Notes: generated from the sequence alone by a model not told the origin. A stretch of DNA of 64,000 nt from Flavobacteriales bacterium UBA1986 (GCA_002336245.1 DDDG01000023.1:62001-126000), one strand, 5' to 3'. Positions 1 through 9,371 are shown, counted from the stretch's first letter. Made by a program: numbers and translations.

Positions 1-792
1 TATGAGCTGAAGAAAAAGACCTTCCTGCAGTTTTCCTATAGCAGACGCATTCGACGTCCGAATCATTGGTGGTTGGTGCCCTTCTTTGGTTTCTCCGATA
101 ACCGAAATTTCCGATCTGGTAACCCCGACCTCGATCCACAGTACATTCATTCGATGGAGACCACCTTATTGAAGAGAAACAGAAAGGGCTCCATCATGGG
201 AAGCATTTACTACAGGCACACCGACAACAATATGGAACGCATCATTTTCAGCGACGACAATGGATTCACTAGAAGTTTGCCCGTAAACCTTGGACAAGGA
301 AACTCCATCGGCCTTGAGTCAAACGCAAATCTCCGCTTAAAGAAATGGTGGACTGTAAGTGCTAATTGGAATGGATTTTATGAGACTGCTCGTGGTACTT
401 ACGAAGATGTATTGTATACCAATGAAACCTTTGCATGGACTGGCCGCTTTAATACCAAGTGGAATTTAAAGAAACTCTATAGCCTTCAAAGCAATTTCAA
501 TTACCGTTCTGCCGCGAATACAAACCAAGGGCGAAGATTACCTCTTTATTCCTGGGATGCTGCCGCATCGATTGATGTGTTGAATTCAAAAGGAACCCTT
601 TCTTTCAATGCTAGAGATATATTGAACAGCCGAAAGAGGAGAGACATTGTTGAAGGTGCCAACTTTAGGACTGAATCATCGAGACAGTGGATGTCGCGGA
701 GTTTCACTCTTACCTTTAATTATCGCATCAATCAGCAAAAAGAACGTCAAGCTTCAGGGAAAGGAGATTTCGATGGAGGGATGGATGAGTAG
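1..792 (+). CDS. Outer-membrane beta-barrel protein (TonB-receptor-like), C-terminal part
   Basis: The reading frame is open from base 1, so the start lies upstream of the window. The visible 263 residues are the C-terminal beta-strands of an outer-membrane barrel. The segment with the pattern YSRRIRRPNHW, then PFFGFSDNRNFRSGNPDL, is typical of the Bacteroidetes outer-membrane beta-barrel family (OMP_b-brl_3-like). The protein ends in a charged tail (QQKERQASGKGDFDGGMDE) rather than the C-terminal aromatic residue common in barrel proteins. Members of this family usually carry an N-terminal carboxypeptidase-regulatory-like domain and plug; these would be off the left edge. The substrate is unknown. 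Confidence 0.85.
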   Translation, partial: YELKKKTFLQFSYSRRIRRPNHWWLVPFFGFSDNRNFRSGNPDLDPQYIHSMETTLLKRNRKGSIMGSIYYRHTDNNMERIIFSDDNGFTRSLPVNLGQGNSIGLESNANLRLKKWWTVSANWNGFYETARGTYEDVLYTNETFAWTGRFNTKWNLKKLYSLQSNFNYRSAANTNQGRRLPLYSWDAAASIDVLNSKGTLSFNARDILNSRKRRDIVEGANFRTESSRQWMSRSFTLTFNYRINQQKERQASGKGDFDGGMDE

Positions 793-1127
793 GCAGAATA
801 GAAAAACCCACCTGAATTCAAGTGGGTCGTTAGGGATGTTTATTTGGTCGCTCTTCAAATCATAAAAAGAGCTTAGTTACCTCCGTTGATCACAAAGAGA
901 AATGAATTCGTTCAGAAGTTGCTTCGTAAAGCTTTCATCTGTAAGAATTTCCGTTCAATGCCCATCAGCAGGAATAATCGACTATTTGTCGATGGAAATC
1001 GAAGTCTAAAGTCTATACTTTCAAAGCTTTAGGCATAAATTGAAAATTATCGTAGAACTTTGATTCTGCAATTGTTGTTAATATCGCTTGAAGAGCCATA
1101 TTTGTTATCTGGAATCAATCTAAATAA
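793..1127. other. Intergenic region with a hairpin at 806-827
   Basis: I see no gene in these 335 bases. Just after the barrel stop codon lies a perfect six-base stem (ACCCAC at 806-811 with GTGGGT at 822-827) around a loop that contains GAATTC. A run of A precedes the hairpin, so it would have a U-tract only if transcribed on the minus strand; on the plus strand it is a weak terminator candidate. The rest is AT-rich and probably holds the promoter of the LuxR-type gene that follows, but I find no exact TAnnTTTG element. Confidence 0.4.
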
Positions 1128-1787
1128 GTGAGTTCAATTCGAATCATAAGCGCGAACACTAATGCCTTGATGCAACTCGGCCTCAAAGCAGTATTGATGC
1201 GTGGAGGAGGGGTTGAAAAATTCAAAGAGGTTTTAACGCTCACTGACCTCGATGAACTCTTGGCTTCAGATGAATTCGGACTTCTCATTTTCTGTCCAAA
1301 TACTGAAGCAGGCTTTACCAAGGAAAAGTTGGCTGAGATTAGAAAGGCCAAGCCAGAGCTAAGTATTCTCGTCATTTCTAACATTCGCAGTCCACAGATG
1401 GTGCTTGACATCCTTCAAGAGGGAACCCAAGGATATTTAACCAATTCCTGCGATGAGCACGAAATACTGCACGCGGTCTTTGCCCTGGCTAAAGGAGAGA
1501 AGTTCTTTTGCAATAAAGTTCTCGACATCGTTCTAAACAAGCACCTCTACGAAGGAGAAGAGGAAAATTGTGAGCCAACTGTACTTACCAAGCGTGAAAC
1601 CGAAATCACCGCTTTATTGGCTTCTGGAAAGACAAACAAAGAAGTTGCAACTGAGCTTTGCCTAAGCCCGCATACCGTGCATACGCACCGAAAGAATGTA
1701 ATGAAGAAACTCAATCTGAGATCAGCTTCAGACATTACACGTTATGCAATGAACACGGGCTTATTGAACCCCGTCTACCCTCAATAG
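1128..1787 (+). CDS. LuxR/NarL-type response regulator with degenerate receiver domain
   Basis: A 219-residue transcription factor starting at GTG. Residues 1-125 look like a CheY-like receiver fold, and residues about 150-212 form a GerE/LuxR helix-turn-helix (LTKRETEITALLASGKTNKEVA, then SPHTVHTHRKNVMKKL). The strand that normally carries the phospho-accepting aspartate reads LLIFCPNTEAGF, so the Asp appears to be missing, as does the usual acidic pair near the N-terminus. Family knowledge says such pseudo-receivers work without phosphorylation. It lies directly upstream of a FecA-like receptor that seems to have its own promoter, so a role in controlling that gene is only a guess. No partner kinase is adjacent. 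Confidence 0.85.
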   Translation: MSSIRIISANTNALMQLGLKAVLMRGGGVEKFKEVLTLTDLDELLASDEFGLLIFCPNTEAGFTKEKLAEIRKAKPELSILVISNIRSPQMVLDILQEGTQGYLTNSCDEHEILHAVFALAKGEKFFCNKVLDIVLNKHLYEGEEENCEPTVLTKRETEITALLASGKTNKEVATELCLSPHTVHTHRKNVMKKLNLRSASDITRYAMNTGLLNPVYPQ

Positions 1788-1815
1788 GGTAGTTCTGTAT
1801 TTCAAATTTACCCTA
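1775..1815 (+). promoter_or_regulatory. Two mutually exclusive hairpins
   Basis: CTACCCT (1775-1781) can pair perfectly with AGGGTAG (1786-1792) over a CAAT loop. The same middle segment, TAGGGTA (1785-1791), can instead pair with TACCCTA at 1809-1815. The regulator's stop codon is inside the first stem. There is no T-tract. It could be a terminator, a 3' end stabiliser or a binding site; the function is unknown. Confidence 0.4.
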
Positions 1816-1824
1816 CCAAGGCGA

Positions 1825-1855
1825 TTGTCCTTGAGACTTTCGAAAGATAGATTTG
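1825..1855 (+). promoter_or_regulatory. Bacteroidetes-type promoter for the FecA-like receptor
   Basis: TTG at 1825-1827 and TAGATTTG at 1848-1855 match the Bacteroidetes -33 (TTG) and -7 (TAnnTTTG) elements with a 20-base spacer. Transcription would start about 35-40 bases before the ATG at 1899. Confidence 0.55.
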
Positions 1856-1898
1856 TCATCTAATATTATTTAGACTGTTTCTAAATAGACTTTAGACG

Positions 1899-4334
1899 AT
1901 GAATCGAATAATACTGTGCATTCTTTGCTTATTCCTTAGCCTTGCTGGAAATGCTCAACATTCCTTTGAACTCAATCTTAGCAATGAAGGAAATGCTTCC
2001 GTGCCTTTTGCGCAAGTGCTCGTTGAGCCTGGCAGTCATCAATTGCAGAGCGATGCTTCAGGGAAAATGCAAATCGATTTAGAGAAGGGGACTTATCAAT
2101 TGAAGGTTCATCTCATTGGTTTTAAAAGCATCGACACCAGTTTTGACCTCAATTCGAATTTGAGCCTCTCTTTGAAATTGAAAGAGCAAATGTTGGACTT
2201 ACCTGAGTTTGTCGTGCGCAGTCAGACTCTTACAGGTGGCTTAAACTCTTCGTTTAAAACGGCTGGCTCGGCACAGTATTTATCGCCCAAGGAACTAGAT
2301 CGATTCAGTTACACCGACATCAACAGAAGCTTAAGAGCGGTTCCAGGAATCAACATTCAAGAGGAGGATGGCTTTGGATTGAGACCAAACATTGGTTTGC
2401 GTGGAACAGGAGTAGAGCGTAGTTCAAAAATCACCTTGATGGAAGATGGAGTATTAATGGCACCGGCACCTTATGCAGCTTCTTCCGCCTACTATTTCCC
2501 TACCATCGGCAGAATGCAAGCCATCGAGGTAATGAAAGGAAGTAGTCAGGTGAGGTTTGGCCCTTACACGACTGGTGGTGCAATCAATTTGATTTCTACT
2601 CAAATCCCAAATAAACTCAGCGCACGTGTAGGCATGTCGGCTGGATCTTTTGGAACAAACAACTTACATGCATACGCCGGAAACAATCATGGACAATTCG
2701 CTTACTTGGTAGAGACCTTTCAATTCGGGTCCGACGGTTTTAAGAACTTAGACAAAGGCGGGAATACAGGTTTCGAAAAAGATGATTACACCTTCAAGTT
2801 TCGCTTTAACGCATCGGAGAAAGCGAAAGTATATCAGAGCGTTAGCTTTAAATTAGGATTCAGCACAGAACGTTCAAATGAAACATACCTCGGACTCACA
2901 GAGGACGATTTCGCCATCAGTCCATTTCGCAGATATGCTGGCTCAAGAGAAGATTTGATGCTTACAGACTTCAGGCAATTGTCGGCGAAACACATCATCG
3001 TTCCAGCCAAGAACACACACATCACAACTACCCTGTATCGCAATGACTTCAACAGAAACTGGTATAAGCTGGATAAAGTCAGTGACGCAAATGGTAACAC
3101 CAGCAGCATTTCAAGCATACTGGCTAGTCCAGAAGAGCATACAGAGCAAATGCACCTAATCGAAGGTGGTGGAGACCCGAATGGCCGTCTTTGGGTGAAG
3201 GCGAACAATCGATCGTACTTCTCACAGGGCATTCAGTCGAACTTCAGCAAGTCATTCAATTCAGGAGGTTTCAAGCATCAAGTAGAGTTTTCTGTGCGCC
3301 TTCATGAAGATCAAATGGATCGATTCCAGTGGGTGGATGGCTATTCCATGAATGAAGGCCAAATGAGTTTGGAAGAATCTGGTGTGGCTGGAACCGAGAG
3401 CAACCGAATCGAACACGCTCAGGCGATTGCCAGTTATGTGCAATATGAACTACAAGCGGGGCATTTCACAATCGTTCCTGGGGTACGTCATGAATACATT
3501 GAGTTGGAGCGCGAGGATTACGGCAAAAACGACCCAAGCAGAACGGGAGTTGATTTAAAAACGCGAACCAATACTGTGAGTGCCTTCGTTCCCGGACTTT
3601 CGGTGAGCTATGAGAGCATGAAGGGAGCCAACATTTTTGGAGGCGTCCACCGAGGTTTTGCACCTCCAAGCTCAGCCGAAGGAAGTCTTCCTGAAGAAAG
3701 TGTGAACATGGAACTCGGCTACAAGCAGCAAACTAAGAAAGCAGCTGTTCAAGCCATTTTATTCATGAACAACTACACGAACCTTCTCGGGACAGACCTT
3801 GCTGCTGCTGGAGGTGGAGGTTCAACTGAATTGTACAATGGCGGAGCTGCGCGAACTCAAGGATTGGAGTTCCTCTTGTCGTACAACCTCAGTTCTGAAT
3901 TGTTCAAGAAAGTTCGCTTCCCTATGAGTTTGGTTTACACCTATACCGACGGTTATTTCCGAAACAACTTCGAGAGTTCTTTCGAAGGTTGGGGTTCTGT
4001 GAGTTCCGGCGACGAGTTGCCTTATCTAGCGCATCATCAAGGGACTGCTATGATTGGCGTCGAAAGTCAAAAGCTCGATTTCAATCTGAGTACGCGCTAT
4101 TCAGGACAAATGAGAACGGTGGCCGGAGCAGGGGATATTCTGACTCAAGAATCCACCGACGAGCAATTTATCATTGACGCTTCACTCACTTTTCGCATTC
4201 TTCCGAAACTGCGAATGGAATTTAGAGGAAACAACTTGAGCAATCAAGTCTACGTTGTCTCTCGCCGTCCTGCCGGCTTGCGCCCAGGTCTTCCTAGAAG
4301 CTTTACCGCAGGATTCCGTTTGGATTTGCCTTAG
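1899..4334 (+). CDS. TonB-dependent receptor, FecA-like (ferric citrate/siderophore type)
   Basis: An 811-residue outer-membrane receptor. Residues 1-20 are a signal peptide ending in NAQ. Residues about 21-100 form a carboxypeptidase-regulatory-like beta-sandwich. The plug follows, with motifs similar to FecA: PNIGLRGTGVERS, then LMEDGVLMAPAPY, then GSSQVRFGPYTTGGAINL. The rest is the 22-stranded barrel. FecA proteins import ferric dicitrate across the outer membrane using TonB energy; the actual ligand here is not shown by sequence. There is no N-terminal signalling extension and no adjacent sigma/anti-sigma pair, unlike E. coli fec. The LuxR-type gene upstream is the only regulator nearby. 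Confidence 0.88.
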   Translation: MNRIILCILCLFLSLAGNAQHSFELNLSNEGNASVPFAQVLVEPGSHQLQSDASGKMQIDLEKGTYQLKVHLIGFKSIDTSFDLNSNLSLSLKLKEQMLDLPEFVVRSQTLTGGLNSSFKTAGSAQYLSPKELDRFSYTDINRSLRAVPGINIQEEDGFGLRPNIGLRGTGVERSSKITLMEDGVLMAPAPYAASSAYYFPTIGRMQAIEVMKGSSQVRFGPYTTGGAINLISTQIPNKLSARVGMSAGSFGTNNLHAYAGNNHGQFAYLVETFQFGSDGFKNLDKGGNTGFEKDDYTFKFRFNASEKAKVYQSVSFKLGFSTERSNETYLGLTEDDFAISPFRRYAGSREDLMLTDFRQLSAKHIIVPAKNTHITTTLYRNDFNRNWYKLDKVSDANGNTSSISSILASPEEHTEQMHLIEGGGDPNGRLWVKANNRSYFSQGIQSNFSKSFNSGGFKHQVEFSVRLHEDQMDRFQWVDGYSMNEGQMSLEESGVAGTESNRIEHAQAIASYVQYELQAGHFTIVPGVRHEYIELEREDYGKNDPSRTGVDLKTRTNTVSAFVPGLSVSYESMKGANIFGGVHRGFAPPSSAEGSLPEESVNMELGYKQQTKKAAVQAILFMNNYTNLLGTDLAAAGGGGSTELYNGGAARTQGLEFLLSYNLSSELFKKVRFPMSLVYTYTDGYFRNNFESSFEGWGSVSSGDELPYLAHHQGTAMIGVESQKLDFNLSTRYSGQMRTVAGAGDILTQESTDEQFIIDASLTFRILPKLRMEFRGNNLSNQVYVVSRRPAGLRPGLPRSFTAGFRLDLP

Positions 4335-4453
4335 CTAACACAGAATGCTTAGCGGCTTTTCAAATTCATTTTTTCAACTGAAAGTGAATAATTGTCGGCC
4401 CATGGGCTCCTAGCATAAAACCAAAAAGCGATTTTTGGGTTAATAATTATGCT

Positions 4454-5326
4454 ATGAAGAATCGAAGCATCAAAAGCCAATGGCATTCACAAAAGGTGAA
4501 TATGGGTGGAATCATCCTAGATCAGCCTTTGCCCACTCAAAAGGTCGACACTATTGACCCGTTCATCTTGATTCATCACTGGAACGATAAAGTTCCGGCG
4601 GGAAGAAAACAGAAAGAAGTAGGAGTGGGGCCGCACCCGCATCGTGGATTTTCTCCTGTAACCTTCATTTTCAAAAGAGCCGTGCATCACCGCGACAGCT
4701 TGGGAACCTCAAGTGTCATTAGAGAAGGAGGTACGCAATGGATGAATTCTGGAAGAGGGATTGTTCACAGCGAACGCCCTAACAAGGAATTGGCAGAAAA
4801 TGGAGGTGACTTCGAACTCATACAGTTTTGGGTTAACGCTCCAGCAGCACACAAGATGGATCCTCCATCATATCAGCCAATCACCGCTGAAGAAACTCCG
4901 AAAGTGAAAAGCCCCGATGGTAAAGTTGAGCTTGGAGTTGTGTGCGGAGAGTATGAGGATAAGAAAGGGAAAGTAAGTCCACATTCTGAAATGCTGATCT
5001 GTCGCTTAAACATTGAATCTGGCGGTAAGATGTCTGTAAAGATTCCAAACGGCTACAATGCCTTGGTGTACCAATTGGATGGTAAAATGCGCTTAAACGA
5101 CTCTGAAGGCCTAGCGAAGGACATTTTTTGGCTGGAAGCAGATGGAGATGGCTTTGAAGTGGAAGGAATTGATTTTACACGCGCCATCTTGTTGGCGGGC
5201 AAGCCAATCAACGAGCCCATCTCAACCTACGGTCCGTTTGTGATGAACACTCAAACTGAGATCATGCAAGCACTCCGCGATTACCAAATGGGTAAAATGG
5301 GAGTACTAATCGAAGACTTCGATTGA
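4454..5326 (+). CDS. Pirin family protein
   Basis: A 290-residue bicupin of the pirin family. The N-terminal cupin has the metal-binding set His61, His63 (in GPHPHRGF), His105 and Glu107 (in IVHSE). The C-terminal half matches the pirin C domain and ends with YGPFVMNT and a long final helix. Some bacterial pirins are quercetin dioxygenases; others have regulatory or unknown roles, so the substrate is open. A gene for a Tat-signal protein starts one base after the stop, which suggests one transcript. A second, longer pirin is encoded at 21548-22567. Confidence 0.9.
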   Translation: MKNRSIKSQWHSQKVNMGGIILDQPLPTQKVDTIDPFILIHHWNDKVPAGRKQKEVGVGPHPHRGFSPVTFIFKRAVHHRDSLGTSSVIREGGTQWMNSGRGIVHSERPNKELAENGGDFELIQFWVNAPAAHKMDPPSYQPITAEETPKVKSPDGKVELGVVCGEYEDKKGKVSPHSEMLICRLNIESGGKMSVKIPNGYNALVYQLDGKMRLNDSEGLAKDIFWLEADGDGFEVEGIDFTRAILLAGKPINEPISTYGPFVMNTQTEIMQALRDYQMGKMGVLIEDFD

Positions 5327-5327
5327 T

Positions 5328-5828
5328 ATGAAAAGACGCGAATTTGTATTGAAAACATCCTTGGCGGGAATGCTGGTAGCCATTGAACCTTGGTCTGCTT
5401 ATAGCAACTCAAGCGCAAAAGGCTTATCGCTTAAACCCATTCAAGGACACGTTCGTCACAGCGGATTCAACTCCGATGGATTTGAAGACAGCTTTACCAA
5501 GCTTGGAAGTATTGAAATAAAACGCGATCGCTTTTTCGCAAATGGCTCAAGTCCGGGTACAAACGACCTTTTTAGTTGGCACATAAAAGGCAAAGGCTCA
5601 GAGCTTTTCATTCAATCGAACGGTGAACAGTTCCATTGGCAATCGGGAAGTAATGAAGGTTCTTATGAATTGAACAACTCAAAGCAGGAGTTGATGATGG
5701 AGGGCCTTAAGGCAGTTTCTTACACTTCCGAAGGAAAAAAGGTACTTCCATTAAATCTCAAAAAAGGTGATCAGGTCCTCGTTTTGCAAGGACAGGCCAA
5801 GTTGGAGGGGCATTCATTGGATGAATAG
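5328..5828 (+). CDS. Hypothetical exported protein with twin-arginine-type signal
   Basis: A 166-residue protein that begins MKRREFVLKTSLAGML, resembling a twin-arginine (Tat) signal, followed by a mature part of about 140 residues rich in Ser, Gly and Lys with alternating hydrophobic residues that suggest beta structure. I do not recognise the family. It begins one base after the pirin stop codon, so the two are probably translated from one message. Tat substrates often fold with a cofactor before export, but no metal or cofactor motif is evident. Confidence 0.7.
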   Translation: MKRREFVLKTSLAGMLVAIEPWSAYSNSSAKGLSLKPIQGHVRHSGFNSDGFEDSFTKLGSIEIKRDRFFANGSSPGTNDLFSWHIKGKGSELFIQSNGEQFHWQSGSNEGSYELNNSKQELMMEGLKAVSYTSEGKKVLPLNLKKGDQVLVLQGQAKLEGHSLDE

Positions 5829-5965
5829 CGCTCTTTGGTAATACAAAGCTCTGGAGACTTAAAATTGCGCTTAAGCACACGAACTTGCATTTTGGTGGTA
5901 AGTTCTTCCTAGAAGCCGACTTCAAACTCACAGTCTTTTCTAGTTTCGACTAGAATACATTTCAC

Positions 5966-7180
5966 ATGAAAGTTGCCATCATCGGTGGGGGAGCAGCGGG
6001 CTTCTTTTCCGCCCTCTCAGTAAAAGAACATCATCCTGAAGCTGAAGTTATCCTCTTCGAGAAATCGCAAGAGTTGCTTTCCAAGGTTCGCATTTCGGGT
6101 GGGGGCAGATGCAACGTCACCAATGCTCTCAGCTCAATCAGCGCATTCAGCAAGTCGTACCCAAGGGGAGCTAAGTTTCTCAAGAAAGCATTTCAAATCT
6201 TCAACAATCAAGACAGCATCCAATGGTTTGAATCGAGAGGCGTTCCGCTGAAGGTTGAACCCGATGGACGCATGTTTCCTATTTCAAATAAATCGGAAAG
6301 CATCGTCGAATGCCTGATGAATGAGGCGAAGAAGCTGGGTGTTCAGATTGAGATGGGAGTCTCCGTTGGAAATATTCAGCCAAATCAAGAACAAATTGAA
6401 ATCGATTTTATTCGTGGAAAGGAAAAACCAGAGCTCTTCGATCGGGTGATCGTGGCTTCAGGGGGTTCACCACGAAGAAAAGGACTTGAATGGCTTGAAG
6501 AACTTGGACACCAGATTGAAGAACCCGTTCCTTCCTTGTTCACCTTTAATATGCCCAAGGAAGACGTCGTTTCGCTCATGGGGGTTTCAGTTCAAGATGT
6601 TGCAGTAAGCATTCAAGGCAGCAAGTACAGAAGCAGCGGACCTTTATTGATTACCCACTGGGGCATGAGTGGCCCAGCCATTCTGAAGTTGTCGGCCTTT
6701 GCAGCTCGGGAACTCGCCCTAAGACACTATACATTCAAGGCTCAAATTTCATGGATTGGATTCATCAACCAGGAAGAGGTTCTTGCGGAACTGCAAAAGA
6801 AAGTCACTGCGGAGCCCACGAAAACTTGCCTGAAAGCCAAGCCCTTTGATTTTCCGCAACGCTTCTGGGCTTATCTCCTGCATAGATGCAATCTTCCTGA
6901 AAATCAGCTTTGGGGTGAATTGGGCAAGAAAAAACTCGATAAGCTGATCAGTGTTCTATCCAATGACATCTACGAGGTGCAAGGAAAAACAACCTTTAAA
7001 GAAGAGTTTGTTACCTGCGGCGGACTTGCACTCACAGAAGTAGATGCAAACATGCAAAGTAGAAGAGTGTCTGGGCTCTATTTCGCCGGAGAAATCCTCG
7101 ACATAGACGGCATTACAGGCGGCTTCAATTTTCAAGCTGCTTGGACAACGGGATACATTGCAGGGCAGTTGAAGTCCTAG
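5966..7180 (+). CDS. HI0933-family FAD-dependent oxidoreductase
   Basis: A 404-residue flavoprotein of the HI0933/YhiN (BaiN-related) family. The N-terminus has the dinucleotide-binding GGGAAG motif at residues 7-12. The family signature ISGGGRCNVTNA follows near residue 48, and the C-terminal FAD contact GGFNFQAAWTTGYIAG closes the protein. Its length fits the family. Physiological substrates of most members are unknown. It stands 92 bases before egtB on the same strand, but the gap leaves room for a separate promoter, so membership of the ergothioneine operon is uncertain. Confidence 0.9.
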   Translation: MKVAIIGGGAAGFFSALSVKEHHPEAEVILFEKSQELLSKVRISGGGRCNVTNALSSISAFSKSYPRGAKFLKKAFQIFNNQDSIQWFESRGVPLKVEPDGRMFPISNKSESIVECLMNEAKKLGVQIEMGVSVGNIQPNQEQIEIDFIRGKEKPELFDRVIVASGGSPRRKGLEWLEELGHQIEEPVPSLFTFNMPKEDVVSLMGVSVQDVAVSIQGSKYRSSGPLLITHWGMSGPAILKLSAFAARELALRHYTFKAQISWIGFINQEEVLAELQKKVTAEPTKTCLKAKPFDFPQRFWAYLLHRCNLPENQLWGELGKKKLDKLISVLSNDIYEVQGKTTFKEEFVTCGGLALTEVDANMQSRRVSGLYFAGEILDIDGITGGFNFQAAWTTGYIAGQLKS

Positions 7181-7272
7181 TTAGGTGCACCAATACCTTC
7201 CATTAGGAGTTTAACTTCAAATTGGTCGAACAGACAACATATATTGAAGCAAGGAATTTATAGCATTGCAGT

Positions 7273-8412
7273 GTGAGGGAATTCTTCAAGAAAGTTCGAA
7301 AGCGTACGGCAGACATCTGCGCTCCAATAAGTCCGGAAGACAGCATTCCGCAACCTGCGGTTTTTGTTAGTCCGGCTAAATGGCACTTAGGTCATACAAC
7401 CTGGTTCTTCGAGGAGTTTGTTTTGTCGAAATACAATCCGGATTACAAACGCTTTGATGAGGACTTTGCCTTTCTCTTCAATTCCTACTACAACTTGGTG
7501 GGGGAGCGCATTCAAAGAAATTCTAGAGGAAACCTCACACGGCCCAAACTCGATCTAGTTTATCAGTATCGAGCTTATGTTGAGCAAGCTATACTTGCTC
7601 TCAGCGATGATGTTCTCGAAGAAGCGAAAGAAGTGCTTGAACTGGGTTTAAACCACGAACAGCAGCATGAAGAGCTCTTGCTCACAGATCTGAAATTCAT
7701 TCTTTCCCAAAATCCGCTCAAGCCCGTTTACAAGAAAGATTTTGACCTTGCCGGCGGAAGTCAAGGTGCAGGAGAATGGCTCAAGATTTCTGAGGGCTTG
7801 CATTCCATTGGTAATGACGGAAAAGGTTTTGCCTACGACAATGAGTTCGGACGACACAAGGTCTACTTGAATGCATTTGAGATTTACTCGGAATTGGTTA
7901 CCTGCGGGGACTATCTTGAATTCATAGAAGATGGTGCCTACGAGCGATTTGAGCTCTGGCTGGATGAAGGATGGGCATGGATTCAAGACGAAAAAATTAA
8001 AGCCCCGCTCTATTGGTTTAAGGAGGATAAGAGCTGGAAACGCTATTCTTTAGCTGGCGTCCTTGATTTAAACAATGAAGAGATACTGAGTCACATAAGC
8101 TATTATGAGGCAGCCGCTTATGCAGAGTGGAAAGGCTTGCGTCTGCCCACTGAAGCAGAATGGGAAATAGCTTCGGAGCACTTCAACTGGGGCCAAAGGT
8201 GGGAATGGACCAATAGTGCTTATTTAGCATACCCAGGTTTTGCGAAACCCGAAGGATCCGTTGGCGAATACAACGGAAAATTCATGATCAATCAAATGGT
8301 GCTGCGTGGAGCTTCTTCCGCCACTTCCGAAGGACACAGCAGGGCTACATATCGAAACTTCTTTCACCCCCATTACCAATGGCAGTTCAGCGGGATACGT
8401 CTGGCCAAATAG
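7273..8412 (+). CDS. egtB: Ergothioneine biosynthesis sulfoxide synthase EgtB
   Basis: A 379-residue protein with an N-terminal DinB-like helical domain and a C-terminal formylglycine-generating-enzyme-like domain, the EgtB architecture. The expected iron ligands are visible as His41 (in WHLGHTTWF) and the HxxxH pair His128/His132 (in NHEQQHEE). EgtB joins hercynine to cysteine or gamma-glutamylcysteine in an oxygen- and iron-dependent step. The start used is GTG; no ATG lies nearby upstream. The end overlaps egtD by 34 bases. No egtA, egtC or egtE is adjacent, so cysteine may be the direct sulfur donor; this is inference. Confidence 0.9.
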   Translation: MREFFKKVRKRTADICAPISPEDSIPQPAVFVSPAKWHLGHTTWFFEEFVLSKYNPDYKRFDEDFAFLFNSYYNLVGERIQRNSRGNLTRPKLDLVYQYRAYVEQAILALSDDVLEEAKEVLELGLNHEQQHEELLLTDLKFILSQNPLKPVYKKDFDLAGGSQGAGEWLKISEGLHSIGNDGKGFAYDNEFGRHKVYLNAFEIYSELVTCGDYLEFIEDGAYERFELWLDEGWAWIQDEKIKAPLYWFKEDKSWKRYSLAGVLDLNNEEILSHISYYEAAAYAEWKGLRLPTEAEWEIASEHFNWGQRWEWTNSAYLAYPGFAKPEGSVGEYNGKFMINQMVLRGASSATSEGHSRATYRNFFHPHYQWQFSGIRLAK

Positions 8413-9371
8413 AGAGCCCAGTAAATCGTCAATTCGCTCAAGACCTAAAGGAAGGTTTTGAGCAAGAGTTGAAACACATTCCGTCGAAGTACTTCTACGA
8501 CGATCAAGGAAGCAAGCTCTTTCAGGCGATTATGGGCATGCCTGAATACTATCTCACAGATGCGGAATTTGAGATTCTTGAAACCCAATCGATGGCGATC
8601 CACAAACAGCTCGCCTGGCAAGAGCCTTTTCGCATTGTTGAACTGGGAGCTGGAGATGGTAAAAAAACCATTCAGATGCTGCGTGCCTTTGAACAGGCTG
8701 GACTCGATTTCATTTTCAGTCCTCTCGACATTTCAGAGGAGGCAATTCGACTCCTTGAAGCGAGTGTAAGAGAGCAATTGCCAAGCATAAAGATGGAATC
8801 TCACGTGGGTGATTACTTCGACTATCTCGGCGATTCCGGTACGCATAAATTGCCTACGCTCATTCTCTTTTTGGGTTCCAACATTGGCAATTACAATGAA
8901 TCGTCTGCTACTGATTTATTGAAGCTCATAGCTTCCAACATGAACGAAAAGGACGCGCTCTTGGTGGGCTTTGATTTGAAGAAAAACCCCAATACCATTA
9001 AGCTTGCTTACGACGACCCACATGGGATCACTAGGGCTTTCAACCTAAACCTATTGGAACGTGCAAACCGAGAACTCGGGGCCGATTTCGCTTTAGATCA
9101 ATTTGATTTCTATTGTCATTACAGTCCGGAAAGTGGAGAAGTAAAGAGTTATTTGGTGAGCCTGAAAAAACAAACGGTGGATTTCAAGCATTTGAACTGG
9201 CAAGTTGACTTTGAAGCCAATGAATTGATTTGGACGGAGATGTCGAAGAAATATTCGGTGGAACAAATAGACAAGCTTGGAGCTGGAGCGGGTTTGCAGA
9301 CGGAAAGCCAATTTTTAGATTGCAAGCATTTCTTTTCCGATTGCCTATTTCGAAAGCAACCAACACATTGA
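8379..9371 (+). CDS. egtD: L-histidine N-alpha-methyltransferase EgtD
   Basis: A 330-residue SAM-dependent methyltransferase. Diagnostic EgtD segments are KYFYDDQGSKLF (37-48), PEYYLT (55-60) and the SAM-binding loop ELGAGDGKKT (88-97). EgtD trimethylates histidine to hercynine, the substrate of EgtB. The ATG at 8379 lies inside egtB, giving a 34-base overlap; a GTG two codons on is an alternative. The stop codon overlaps the next start as TGATG, so the downstream gene is probably translated by re-initiation. Confidence 0.92.
   Translation: MAVQRDTSGQIESPVNRQFAQDLKEGFEQELKHIPSKYFYDDQGSKLFQAIMGMPEYYLTDAEFEILETQSMAIHKQLAWQEPFRIVELGAGDGKKTIQMLRAFEQAGLDFIFSPLDISEEAIRLLEASVREQLPSIKMESHVGDYFDYLGDSGTHKLPTLILFLGSNIGNYNESSATDLLKLIASNMNEKDALLVGFDLKKNPNTIKLAYDDPHGITRAFNLNLLERANRELGADFALDQFDFYCHYSPESGEVKSYLVSLKKQTVDFKHLNWQVDFEANELIWTEMSKKYSVEQIDKLGAGAGLQTESQFLDCKHFFSDCLFRKQPTH

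Noticed and set aside
9230..9370. Upstream extension of the WPHHFD protein into egtD
   Set aside because: The extra residues are egtD in another frame; the TGATG overlap at 9371 is a better start.
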